DNA of 41,384 nucleotides from CAZJYI01 sp964550025 (lineage in GTDB: Bacteria > Verrucomicrobiota > Kiritimatiellia > UBA8416 > CAYOBW01): the NCBI GenBank assembly GCA_964550025.1, contig CAZJYI010000103.1, forward strand, positions 1 through 41,384. Direction: 5' to 3'. Positions 25,171-34,727 of the stretch are shown here, in pieces; within the stretch, counting starts at the first letter, position 1, and every line of letters starts with the position of its first letter. Both the position numbers and the translations under genes were made by a program. The notes under the pieces were generated by a model. It ran no database searches. It was not told the DNA's origin and worked only from the letters and a program-made list of their open reading frames with translations.

Positions 25171-28100
25171 ATGCACAAACAGACGAGCTTCCATTCCGCT
25201 TCTTTGCGCGGGGGGGTCTCCCCTGCGTTCAGGATCACTGCTTTGTTGGCTGTCGCAACGTCCTGGCTTGCCACAGCGCCGCAGACGGCGGCGGGCTGGA
25301 GTCACACCGCCTGGACGAACGATGCGAGTTCCGGCGTCGACAGCAACCACGCGTACACCTGTGCCGTCAACATGAACGGCGGGCAGGTGACGATCAACGG
25401 CGTGACCTTCGATCCCCACGCGGCCGCCGAGCGCAGCGGCCGGGGGTGGAGCGTGCCGGCCGGTGACACATGGAGTTCTCACGCCGGCGTGGGAGGCGAC
25501 CTCAACATCACCGGCCAGGGCGCGCTGATGGGCAACCCGTTCATGCACGGCGGGCGGCCGCGCAACATCACGTTGAGCGGACTGACGGCAGGGAAGGCGT
25601 ACCGCACGACGTTCTTCGCGTACGGATGGGGTACCGTCGGTACACGGATCCAGCAGTTCAGATCGAATGGCGAACAGGCAGCAATCGATCAGAGTGCGTA
25701 CGGGCAGTACGAGGGGATCAGCGTTTCCTACACGTTCGTCGCCGATGCATCTGTGCGCGCTTTCGTCATCAACCCCATCGATGGCAATCCGACGCGTCCT
25801 TTCCACATGTCCGGCGTCGCCAACCACGAGATACCCGTGCCACGGAGTTACTGGACGTCGGCGCCCTGGACGGGGGATGCCGACTCCGGCATCGACGGCA
25901 CCTACACCTACACCTGTGCGGTCAACTTCAACGGCGGGGCCGTGTCCGTCAACGGGGCGGCTTTCGATGCGCACAACGGCACTGCACGCAGCGGTTCGGG
26001 CTGGAGCGTCGGTGCCGCGCCGGAAGGCCTGGGTCGGCATGCCGGCCGCGGCGCCAATCTCAACATGACCGGGAACAGCACCAACCTGGCCAACCCGTTC
26101 ATCTACAACGCCAATCCGCGCACGGTGACGATCACGGGGCTGACGCCGGGACGGCGTTACATCACCACGTTCTACGCGTTCGGCTGGGAGGGGAGCGGCC
26201 GTACGCAGACGTTTGCCTCGGGCAGTGATTCGGCGTTTATCGACCAGGACGGCTTTGGCAACAACAACGGCATCCGCATCTCGTACGTCTTCGTGGCTGA
26301 CGGAGCGTCGAAGAGCTTCAGCATTGCCCCGACGGGCGGTACGTTTCACATGTCGGGGCTCTCAAACCGCGAGGCGCGGCGCACCGAGCCCATGGCCTTC
26401 ACGCGAAGGCAGCGCATTTCGTTTCCCAACTACACGGGAACGCAGACACTGACCAACTTCCCGGTGCTGGTCACGTTCCGTGACGGCGTCAACGGATTCG
26501 ACTACTCCGAGCTGCGTTCGGACGGCGCCGACCTGCGTTTCTCCGAAGGCAACGGCACGAGCACGCTGGACTACGAAATCGAGGAGTGGAACACGGGCGG
26601 CGTGTCGTATGCCTGGGTGCGCGTGCCGGTATTCACGAACAACACGGCCATCTATGCCTACTGGGGCAACGACAGTCTCGACGGCCACCAGGCATCGCAG
26701 ACGGACGGGTCGGTCTGGATTGCCGACTATGCGGCCGTGTGGCACCTGGACAGGGTCGGCGCGGCCGAGGACCTGACCGATGCGACGGCAAACGGCCACG
26801 ACGGCACCGACAACGGGGATTCCTATAGCGTGGCGGGCGTGATCTCTGACGGGCAGCGCTTCGATACCTCGGACGGCGGCGACTACGTGTCCGTCGGCTA
26901 CTCGCCTGACTTCGGGCTCAACACGTTCACCGTTTCGTCCTGGGTCAGGATTGCCTCGGAGCCCACTACGAGCTACGGCATCCTGGGCACGCGCATCGGC
27001 GGGGAACAGACGTTTGATCTGAAGGTGCGCGAGACGGACATCCACGGCGACGTCGGCGGCGGCGGCGGGTGGATCAGCACGACCGTTGACATCGGTGCGG
27101 CGGACACGGGCAGCAACGGGCAGGGCGGCGATCTCACGGTTGGGCAATGGTACCTGGTGTCGTACGTGATTGACAATGCGGCCAAGCAGTTCCGGCTGTT
27201 CCTGAACGGCGATCTGAAGCGGACCATCGGTTTTTCGGGTACGCCGCTGCTGATGAAGAGCGGTCAATCGCTCTGGATCGGCGACGACTACGTCAGACAC
27301 GAGTACATGAACGGGACGCTGGACGAGGTGCGCGTGAGCGGCGCCGCGCGTTCGGCCGGTTGGGTCCTGGCGTCGTACTCCAACCAGTGCCCGGGCTCCG
27401 CGTTTGCGAGCTACGGCGCGGCGGAGGACACCGGGCCGGACCCGGTCGAGGACGGCAAGAAGAGGATGCGGATCACGTTCGCGAACTATGTGGGAACGGA
27501 AACGCTCACGAACTTCCCGGTGCTGGTGGTGCTGGAAGAGGGTTCGAACGGTTTTACCCACGCCGATTGTGAGAGTGGCGGCAGGGACTTGCGTTTCACG
27601 GCGGCCGACGGTGTGACGCCGCTCAGCCGCGAGGTCGAGGAGTGGAACATCGGCGGCAAGTCGTACGTGTGGGTGAGGGTGCCGGAGGTTTCGGCTGCCG
27701 CCGCGATCTGGGCCTACTGGGGATCGGGACGCACGCTTCACCCTCTCAGCCAGTCCGACGGTTCGGTGTGGTCGCGGGACTATGCCGGGGTGTGGCACCT
27801 CGACCAGGACGGCGGCGTGGAAGACCTGGCGGATTCCACCGCGTACGCCAACGACGCCGTGATCGACGGCGACACCGACAACACCGCCGGGCGGATTTCC
27901 ATGGGCCAGAACTTCGACGGGGGTAGCGACTATATCCAGATTGTGGATTCTCCAAGTCTGTCGGTGACGGGGGATCTGACCGTGTCGGCCTGGATCAACG
28001 GCAGTTCGTTTCCGGCCGGTTCTCAGCAGATTGTGGCGAAAGACGCGGAATCCGCGTACCGCTGCCGGATCCAGGACAACGGCACGACGTTCTGGGCGCT

Positions 28101-31100
28101 GCTCTGTGACGGCGTGGGCGCGCGGCCCTACGAGATCGAGCAGGTCAGCTGCGCGCTCGCGGCTGGCACCTGGTACCACGCCGCCGTGCGCGCCGATTTC
28201 GGGTCGGGAGTCGTCCGCTTCTACGTCGACGGTGTTCAGATCGGCGGCGACCAGGCCACCTCCGAAGGGGGACTTGCGGACACGAGCGGCCCGCTTGTGA
28301 TCGGGAACCATTCGGCCCGCCACACCCTCGAGGACTTCGTCGGCGTCATGGACGAAGTGCGCATCACGGACGGGTTGCGGTCCGGCGACTGGCTGCATGC
28401 CTGCTGGCTGAACGTGGCATCGAACCGCCACTTCAACACGTACACCGATTCCGAAGCCAACCGCCCGCCGACAGTCGACAACGCGTCGGGCGCAACCAAC
28501 GCCCTGGTGGCGAGCGCCTCTCTCAACGGCACGCTCGTCTCGGACGGCGGCGACACGGCGATGGTTCGCGTCTATTACGGCCCGAGCGATGGGCAGACGA
28601 CCGGGGCTAACTGGCAGACGAGCGAGTTCTTTGGCACCGATGTGGCCGAAGGGCCGCTTACGACCAACGTGACGGGGCTGCTGTCGGACACCGACTACTT
28701 CTACCGTTTCTGGGCAAGCAACGCCGTCTCCGACGCCTGGGCTAACGCGTCCGCGACGTTCTACACACGCTTCAGCGCGGCGCAGACACCCTCCAACCTC
28801 GTGGCTTCCACGGGCATCGAGCGCACGCTCGACCTGACCTGGGAAGAGAGCGCGGTCCATGCAAGCGGCTTCATGGTCGAATACTGGAAGACTGCCGGCG
28901 GCCCGACCAATTCCGTCCTTGCCGACAGCGGCGGCGGCAACACCACGAGTGTGACTGTCCGGGGCCTGGACCACAGCACCGAGTACACCTTCCGTGTGGC
29001 GGCCACCAACAGCGCCAACGGCGACGCGACCGCGTTCTCGGCAACGGACTCGGCCACGACCATCGCTGAAATCGACCCGATTGCCGACGCCGACCATCGC
29101 ATGCGCATCACCTTTCCCAACTACACGGGCGAGAGGCTCGCCAACTTCCCGGTTCTGATCGTGGTCTCGAACGGACTGCACGGGGTCGACTACGGCGACT
29201 TCGAGACGGGCGGCACGGACCTGCGCTTCACCGCCGCCGACGGCGTTACGCCGATCAACCACGAAGTCGAGAACTGGGGGACCGGTACCGACAAGTCCTA
29301 CGTTTGGGTGCAGGTCCCGAGCTTTTCGGGCTCGAGCGTGATCTGGGCCTACTGGGGATCCGGCAAACCCTACTATCCCGCCAGCCAGACCAATGGCTCG
29401 GTCTGGTCCGAGAACTATGCCGGCGTGTGGCACCTGGACGAGACCGATGGCGTCGAGGACCTGGCCGATTCCACGGCATTCGACAACAACGCTACGCTTG
29501 ATGCCGACACCGACAACATCACCGGAATCGTTGCCAAGGCCCAGTACTTCGACGGCGGAAACGACTACATTTCGATTCCCGATTCCCCCAGCGTATCGGT
29601 GACCGGTGATCTCACCCTGGCGGCGTGGATTCATGCCGAGACATTCCTCGGAGGTTCGCAGAACATCATTGCCAAGGACGGCAACGCCTCCTACCGCTAC
29701 AGAATACAGCAAGGCGGAACCGTCTTCTGGACGCTTATCAAGGACGCCGGTCCCCTCGAAACGGAATCCGTACTCTACGCCTTTGAATCCAACACCTGGT
29801 ATCATGCCGTCACAAAGGTCGATTTCTCGACCCGGGAGGTCTCATTCTTCATCAATGGCGCGCAAGTCGGAACTCCCCAGGCGACGGCCAAGACGAACAT
29901 CAACGATTCCGCCGGGGCGTTGTTGATCGGGAACTACGCAGCCGGCCATGCCGGCGAGGATTTCATCGGCATCATCGACGAGGTGCGCGTTACGGACGGG
30001 ATCCGGTCGGATGATTGGATCAACGCCTCGTACATGACGGTTGCGTCCAATGCCGCTTTTATCGGTTACGAGGATGCCCAGGCCCTGGTACCCGACGCGC
30101 CGCGTGTCCTCATCGTTGACGGTGCCACGAATGTACTCGATACCTCGGCCCACCTCACGGCGACGTTAACCTCGACCGGCGGCGCGCCCGCAGGGGTGTG
30201 GTTGTACTGGGGCGAATCGGACGAGGGCGACTCATGGGGGACATGGGCCGATTCCCGGGACCTTGGCGCGGTGGTTTCTGCGCCGCCGGTGGACTACGAG
30301 GAGTTGGTCTCGGGACTGACTCCCGCCACGCAGTACTACTATGCCTATCGCGCGACAAACAGCCATGGCGAAGACTGGCTGACCGCGCCATTCAAGACCG
30401 CGGGTCCCTCGGAGATCGACAACGGCACGGGGGCGCTTCCCGGGGTGGGCTACGCAACCCTGCGCGGCAACCTGGTGGACACCAACCGCGCGGCGACGAC
30501 CGTGCGCGTCTACTGGGGTGAGAATCCGGGCGCGTGGGCACACACGAACGACCTGGGCGTACTTGGAAACGGGCCGTTCTCCACGATCACAACGGCCGAC
30601 CTGCTGTTCGGTGTGACCTACTACTACCGGTGCTACGCGACCAACGCGTACGGCGAAACGTGGGCGACCGGAACCGAGAGCTTCGGCACGCTGCTGCCGC
30701 GCGAGCAGAGCGGCTGGACGACGGATCCGTGGAACAACGACGCCGATTCGGGCATCACCAATGATCACACCTATACCGTGGCCGTGAACATGAAGGGGCC
30801 GCAGGTTGCGATCAACGGAGTTTCCTTTCAGACGCATACGCGCTCGGGTGCGAACTTCTCGATTGGCGGGCCGGACGCTACCTACAACAACCACACCAAC
30901 AACGTCACGGGCGACGGTGCCGTGATGGCCAATGACTTCATCTACGGAGGCGGGGGGGCGCGCATCGTCACGATCTCGAACCTGACCGCGGGCACGCAGT
31001 ACCGCACGACCTTCTTCGGCGTCGGGTTCGATGCTGTCGTGAGCCGCCCACAGCTCTTCTCAGCGACGGGCGGCGACGCTGTGATCGTGGACGAGAACAT

Positions 31101-34100
31101 CTACGGCATCAGCAACGGCCTGCGCCAGGCGTACACGTTCGTTGCGGACGCTTCGGGCGTGCAGGAGTTTACCGTCACGGAACAGGTCCTCAACCGTTCC
31201 TTCCACATGTACGGACTGGCCAACCGGGTCGTGGAACCCCGGGTGGGCATTGAGAACGAAGACGTTGCCGGCATCACGGAAACCACGGCAACGCTCAATG
31301 GCACGCTCCTGGCAACGGGCGCGGTCTTTGACGTGTACGTCTACTGGGGACCCTCCGATGGAACGAACAACCCCTCGACATGGGGGGATTCGGCCTATAT
31401 CGGCTCCTACACGAACTTGGGAACCGTGCCCCTGTCCCATCCGGTAACGGGGCTCTCCGCCGACACCAACTACTACACGTTCCGGGCCACGAATGCCCTG
31501 GTCGACCTGTGGGCCGAACCCAGCGAACGGTTCATGCGCCTGGGACCGCCGGCCGTCATGAACCGTCCCGCGAGCAGCGCCGCAGGCTACGCCTCGCTGA
31601 ACGGCGACCTGACCGCCGGCGGAGTGGCGGACGTGATCGTCTATTGGGGGCCGTCCGACGGCGGCAGCAACAAGACGGCCTGGGCGCATACGAACACCAT
31701 GGGGCAGCTCCTGACCGGGACGTTCTCAACCAACACGACGCCCGGCCTGCTCTACGGCCTGACCTACTACTACCGCTGTTATGCCACCAACTCCATCGGC
31801 CACGACTGGGCCGATTCGTCGGCAACCTTCCTCACGCTCTCCCACTCGGAGTCGACCGGGTGGGAGACCAACCGGTGGGTCGATGACCTCACGGCCGATA
31901 TCGATGGTGCCCATGCGTACAATGTGGCCGTCAACCTCGCGGGAGCCCCCGTCAACGTGAATGGCGTGGACTTTCAGGGGCACGCCCTGACGGGACCAAA
32001 CTTCTCCGTCAGCGGTTTGGGACTAGCGGTCAACAATGACGTGAACGACGTGTTCGGTGGCAGTGCGACGCTGGCTAACGACTTCCGCTACAACGGCAAT
32101 CCCGGCATGGTCGTGATCAGCAACCTGACCGCGGGAACCTACTACCGCACGACGTTCTACGGCGTCGGGTACGGTCCTGCCGGCAATCGTATCCAGACCT
32201 TCGACGCCGAAGGGGATGGCGCCGTGATCGACGAGCACCTCTACGGCAATGACAACGGCATGAGGGCGTCGTATACGTTTGCCGCGGGCGGCTCCGGAGC
32301 GAAGACGTACACGATCACGCCTCATGGCGCGCCGACGTTCCACCTATACGCCCTTAGCAGCCGCGAGGTCCCGCTGAGCGAAATGCTGGACGTTCTCAAC
32401 GAGGACGCCACCGCGGTTACCACGAACTCGGCAACCATCAACGCTACGCTGCACGCGTCCAATGCCGTTTTCGACGTGCACGCCTACTGGGGCCCGGTCG
32501 ACCGTACCAATGACGCGAACGAATGGGCCCGTTCGGTCTACATCGGCTCCTACACGAATATCGCGGGCCAGGCGCTGGCCCATCCGATTGCCGGCTTGAC
32601 GAACAACACGACCTACTACTTCAACTTCCAGGCCACCAACACGGCTGGGGAGATCTGGGGCAACCCGCGGGGGAGCTTCGCGACGCTGGGCGTGCCCGTG
32701 GTCAGCAACGTGCCGGCCAGTGGCGTCACGGTCGCTTCGGCTACGCTTAACGGTGAGCTGATCAGCGGAACCCGCGCGGATGCGACCGTCTACTGGGGGA
32801 TGACCGACGGCGAAACCAACGCCGCGTTGTGGGCCAACACCGGCGTAGTCGGCGCCGTCAGCGTGGGTCTGCCGTTCTCAACGTCAGTAACCGTGCGTGC
32901 CGGCGGGACGTACTACTACCGTTGCTACGCGACCAACGCCTACGGCTCCGACTGGGCTGACGAGACCGTCAGCTTCAATACGCCGCAAGCAACGCTGTCC
33001 ATCGCCGACACATCGGTGATGGAAGGGAACGGCGGTATGATCGACGCGACGTTCGACGTGACGCTGTCGGCGGCCTGCGCCTCGAACGTGACGGTCAACT
33101 TCGCGGCGGTTGGCGGCACGGCGACAGCCGGTTCCGATTTCGCCGCGACGAACGGCGTGCTCACGATCGCGTCCGGTGTCACGACCGGGCGGATCGTGGT
33201 GCCGGTCATTGGCGACATCGAGGAGGAGCAACCTTCCGAGGCCTTCTTGGTCAACCTGAGCAATCTGTCCGGCGCGGCGATGGGCGACGGCACGGCAATC
33301 GGCACGATCGAGGATGACGACCTGGGCACGGGAAGCGTGCGTTGCCGGATGAAGATCACCTTCAGCGGCTACAGCAAGGCCGAGACGTTGACCAACTTCC
33401 CGGCCCTGGTGATGTTCGGCACCAACCTCACGGGCTTCGCGTACGACCAGTTCGCATCACCCACGGGCGGCGACCTGCGTTTCGGGAACGCATCCGAGAC
33501 GCGCTTCCTCGACTACGAAATCGAGAAGTGGGACAGTGCCGGCCAATCCTACGCCTGGGTGCGGATTCCCGAGCTGGTGGGCACGGACACGTACATCTGG
33601 GCCTACTGGGGGAACGAGGCCGATACGAACGCGCCGCCCTGCACGACGAACGGATCGGTCTGGGCGCCGGCCTTTGAGGCGGTCTACCACCTGGGTTCCT
33701 CGGGCGGCATCGAGGATCTCACCGATGCCACCGTCAACGGTTTCGACCTGGGCGACAACGGAGACACTGTCAACACGGTCGCGAAGATCGGCGACGGCCA
33801 GTCCTTCGACGGTCTCACGGATTACCTGACGGGAACGTGTCCGGCAGCCCTCGGCGGCAACGTCGACTTCACCGTATCGTGGTGGATCAGGCACAGCACG
33901 CAACCCAACCGGATTTGGGCCATGGACTTCGGTACCCGGGGCGCGGGCGCCTATCATGCGCTGATCAACCCGGACGGCATGGCGCAGCTCGGTGTCTGGG
34001 GCGGCGCGCAGAATCAGCCGAACATCGCGTTCCACCGCGAAACCTGGCTGCACATGACCACGGTGCACAGCGACGGCGACACCCTCAAGACCTACCTGAA

Positions 34101-34350
34101 CGGCGTCGAGGCCGACAGCGATACGGGCGTCAGCTTCACCATCAACGCAACCGGCGGGTTCAGGATCGGTCAGAATGCCGGCGGCGATTCGCTCTACAAG
34201 GGTGACGTGGACGAAGTGCGGCTTTCCAGCACGGCCCGCTCGCCCGACTGGGTCTGGGCGAGCTGGAACAGCCAGGCGCACAACACGTCGTTCTGTGGCT
34301 ACGGGATCGTGGACGACACAAAGGCAGGGACGCTGATTCTGGTGCGGTAG
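25171..34350 (+). CDS. Giant secreted multidomain protein A', paralogue of protein A
   Basis: The protein has 3059 aa. The ATG has gagaggag 6 nt upstream (25157-25164). The signal peptide is 1-41 (ALLAVATSWLATA core, cut before GWS), the same length as in A. In order: GDAD modules 42-222 and 227-406; DUF2341-LamG (407-753); DUF2341-LamG (763-1095); one FN3-like repeat (1097-1202); FN3 (1204-1304); DUF2341-LamG (1308-1637); two FN3-like (1641-1844); GDAD (1848-2022); two FN3-like (2024-2226); GDAD (2230-2401); two FN3-like (2402-2605); Calx-beta (2606-2720, ATLSIADTSVMEGNGG); DUF2341-LamG (2723-3049). The tail ends GTLILVR. The order matches protein A throughout, except that A has an extra FN3-like/GDAD/FN3-like block of roughly 390 aa near residue 1100. 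No catalytic or membrane-anchor segment is seen. An extracellular binding or adhesion role is inferred from the LamG, FN3 and Calx-beta content. Confidence 0.92.
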   Translation: MHKQTSFHSASLRGGVSPAFRITALLAVATSWLATAPQTAAGWSHTAWTNDASSGVDSNHAYTCAVNMNGGQVTINGVTFDPHAAAERSGRGWSVPAGDTWSSHAGVGGDLNITGQGALMGNPFMHGGRPRNITLSGLTAGKAYRTTFFAYGWGTVGTRIQQFRSNGEQAAIDQSAYGQYEGISVSYTFVADASVRAFVINPIDGNPTRPFHMSGVANHEIPVPRSYWTSAPWTGDADSGIDGTYTYTCAVNFNGGAVSVNGAAFDAHNGTARSGSGWSVGAAPEGLGRHAGRGANLNMTGNSTNLANPFIYNANPRTVTITGLTPGRRYITTFYAFGWEGSGRTQTFASGSDSAFIDQDGFGNNNGIRISYVFVADGASKSFSIAPTGGTFHMSGLSNREARRTEPMAFTRRQRISFPNYTGTQTLTNFPVLVTFRDGVNGFDYSELRSDGADLRFSEGNGTSTLDYEIEEWNTGGVSYAWVRVPVFTNNTAIYAYWGNDSLDGHQASQTDGSVWIADYAAVWHLDRVGAAEDLTDATANGHDGTDNGDSYSVAGVISDGQRFDTSDGGDYVSVGYSPDFGLNTFTVSSWVRIASEPTTSYGILGTRIGGEQTFDLKVRETDIHGDVGGGGGWISTTVDIGAADTGSNGQGGDLTVGQWYLVSYVIDNAAKQFRLFLNGDLKRTIGFSGTPLLMKSGQSLWIGDDYVRHEYMNGTLDEVRVSGAARSAGWVLASYSNQCPGSAFASYGAAEDTGPDPVEDGKKRMRITFANYVGTETLTNFPVLVVLEEGSNGFTHADCESGGRDLRFTAADGVTPLSREVEEWNIGGKSYVWVRVPEVSAAAAIWAYWGSGRTLHPLSQSDGSVWSRDYAGVWHLDQDGGVEDLADSTAYANDAVIDGDTDNTAGRISMGQNFDGGSDYIQIVDSPSLSVTGDLTVSAWINGSSFPAGSQQIVAKDAESAYRCRIQDNGTTFWALLCDGVGARPYEIEQVSCALAAGTWYHAAVRADFGSGVVRFYVDGVQIGGDQATSEGGLADTSGPLVIGNHSARHTLEDFVGVMDEVRITDGLRSGDWLHACWLNVASNRHFNTYTDSEANRPPTVDNASGATNALVASASLNGTLVSDGGDTAMVRVYYGPSDGQTTGANWQTSEFFGTDVAEGPLTTNVTGLLSDTDYFYRFWASNAVSDAWANASATFYTRFSAAQTPSNLVASTGIERTLDLTWEESAVHASGFMVEYWKTAGGPTNSVLADSGGGNTTSVTVRGLDHSTEYTFRVAATNSANGDATAFSATDSATTIAEIDPIADADHRMRITFPNYTGERLANFPVLIVVSNGLHGVDYGDFETGGTDLRFTAADGVTPINHEVENWGTGTDKSYVWVQVPSFSGSSVIWAYWGSGKPYYPASQTNGSVWSENYAGVWHLDETDGVEDLADSTAFDNNATLDADTDNITGIVAKAQYFDGGNDYISIPDSPSVSVTGDLTLAAWIHAETFLGGSQNIIAKDGNASYRYRIQQGGTVFWTLIKDAGPLETESVLYAFESNTWYHAVTKVDFSTREVSFFINGAQVGTPQATAKTNINDSAGALLIGNYAAGHAGEDFIGIIDEVRVTDGIRSDDWINASYMTVASNAAFIGYEDAQALVPDAPRVLIVDGATNVLDTSAHLTATLTSTGGAPAGVWLYWGESDEGDSWGTWADSRDLGAVVSAPPVDYEELVSGLTPATQYYYAYRATNSHGEDWLTAPFKTAGPSEIDNGTGALPGVGYATLRGNLVDTNRAATTVRVYWGENPGAWAHTNDLGVLGNGPFSTITTADLLFGVTYYYRCYATNAYGETWATGTESFGTLLPREQSGWTTDPWNNDADSGITNDHTYTVAVNMKGPQVAINGVSFQTHTRSGANFSIGGPDATYNNHTNNVTGDGAVMANDFIYGGGGARIVTISNLTAGTQYRTTFFGVGFDAVVSRPQLFSATGGDAVIVDENIYGISNGLRQAYTFVADASGVQEFTVTEQVLNRSFHMYGLANRVVEPRVGIENEDVAGITETTATLNGTLLATGAVFDVYVYWGPSDGTNNPSTWGDSAYIGSYTNLGTVPLSHPVTGLSADTNYYTFRATNALVDLWAEPSERFMRLGPPAVMNRPASSAAGYASLNGDLTAGGVADVIVYWGPSDGGSNKTAWAHTNTMGQLLTGTFSTNTTPGLLYGLTYYYRCYATNSIGHDWADSSATFLTLSHSESTGWETNRWVDDLTADIDGAHAYNVAVNLAGAPVNVNGVDFQGHALTGPNFSVSGLGLAVNNDVNDVFGGSATLANDFRYNGNPGMVVISNLTAGTYYRTTFYGVGYGPAGNRIQTFDAEGDGAVIDEHLYGNDNGMRASYTFAAGGSGAKTYTITPHGAPTFHLYALSSREVPLSEMLDVLNEDATAVTTNSATINATLHASNAVFDVHAYWGPVDRTNDANEWARSVYIGSYTNIAGQALAHPIAGLTNNTTYYFNFQATNTAGEIWGNPRGSFATLGVPVVSNVPASGVTVASATLNGELISGTRADATVYWGMTDGETNAALWANTGVVGAVSVGLPFSTSVTVRAGGTYYYRCYATNAYGSDWADETVSFNTPQATLSIADTSVMEGNGGMIDATFDVTLSAACASNVTVNFAAVGGTATAGSDFAATNGVLTIASGVTTGRIVVPVIGDIEEEQPSEAFLVNLSNLSGAAMGDGTAIGTIEDDDLGTGSVRCRMKITFSGYSKAETLTNFPALVMFGTNLTGFAYDQFASPTGGDLRFGNASETRFLDYEIEKWDSAGQSYAWVRIPELVGTDTYIWAYWGNEADTNAPPCTTNGSVWAPAFEAVYHLGSSGGIEDLTDATVNGFDLGDNGDTVNTVAKIGDGQSFDGLTDYLTGTCPAALGGNVDFTVSWWIRHSTQPNRIWAMDFGTRGAGAYHALINPDGMAQLGVWGGAQNQPNIAFHRETWLHMTTVHSDGDTLKTYLNGVEADSDTGVSFTINATGGFRIGQNAGGDSLYKGDVDEVRLSSTARSPDWVWASWNSQAHNTSFCGYGIVDDTKAGTLILVR

Positions 34351-34504
34351 GGCGGAGAAGTGGCGAGTGGCAGGTGGCGAGGGTGATGGTGAAGAAGGCA
34401 CTCATCACGGTGGCAGGAGTGTTCCTTGCATGGTCAGGCCTCGCCTTCGTCGGAGCGATACCTGAGGTCCCCATGAGACGCTCGGCATCATGGGTTAGCA
34501 GGGA

Positions 34505-34586
34505 GCACGGCGTGGCAGCCGTCCCTCCAGCACATGAAAACGGTCCTTTCCACGTCCTGGAGGGTCGGGTTCCACCCCGACCGTGC
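34505..34586. repeat. 82-bp element with imperfect terminal inverted repeats
   Basis: The ends gcacgg (34505-34510) and ccgtgc (34581-34586) pair. Further in, ccctccag (34523-34530) pairs with ctggaggg (34557-34564). Between them the right arm folds into a perfect 7-bp hairpin, ggtcggg/cccgacc (34563-34582), and the left arm into a 5-bp one, acggc/gccgt (34507-34522). The two arms are similar but differ by about 4 bp in length. This is a cruciform-type palindromic repeat, probably dispersed in the genome; no copy with the same sequence is seen elsewhere in this window. Confidence 0.5.
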
Positions 34587-34654
34587 CTGTGAAGAAGCAA
34601 AAGAGAAGATCCTGTAATCCGCGGCTGATGCCGATGTTCCCCCCTGCTCGCGAC

Positions 34655-34683
34655 TTCAACTCACCGGGCAACCATGTTACCAT
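34655..34683 (+). promoter_or_regulatory. Possible sigma-70-type promoter of gene C'
   Basis: The sequence ttcaac (34655-34660) and taccat (34678-34683) are separated by 17 bp and lie 45 bp upstream of the ATG at 34728. The match to TTGACA/TATAAT is partial (3 of 6 and 4 of 6). The evidence is the spacing, the local drop in GC content and the position; other hexamers are possible. Confidence 0.25.
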
Positions 34684-34727
34684 ATTGCTGAATGGGTGAG
34701 TTGGGTCTTCCGTGAGATGCTTCTGCG

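Larger units (their letters stand above)
34351..34727. other. 377-bp intergenic region between A' and C' with no convincing gene
   Basis: After the stop of A' comes a G-rich stretch with gtggcga twice (34360-34366, 34374-34380), then an 82-bp inverted-repeat element (34505-34586) and a more AT-rich stretch before gene C' holding a possible promoter. I see no terminator with a T-run and no RNA gene. A 72-codon frame at 34374-34592 is discussed among the rejected items. Confidence 0.6.

Noticed and set aside
486..34350. PEP-CTERM, LPXTG, autotransporter barrel or full type IX sorting domain at the protein ends
   Set aside because: The four visible C-termini lack a transmembrane helix with basic cluster, an LPXTG motif, a beta-barrel, or a roughly 80-residue common C-terminal domain; only the short common tail is present.
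34374..34592. A 72-codon frame beginning with a signal-peptide-like stretch (KKALITVAGVFLAWSGLAFVG)
   Set aside because: The hydrophobic start is suggestive, but the second half reads straight through the 82-bp inverted-repeat element, there is no good Shine-Dalgarno and no recognisable protein follows. A decayed gene remnant is possible but cannot be supported.
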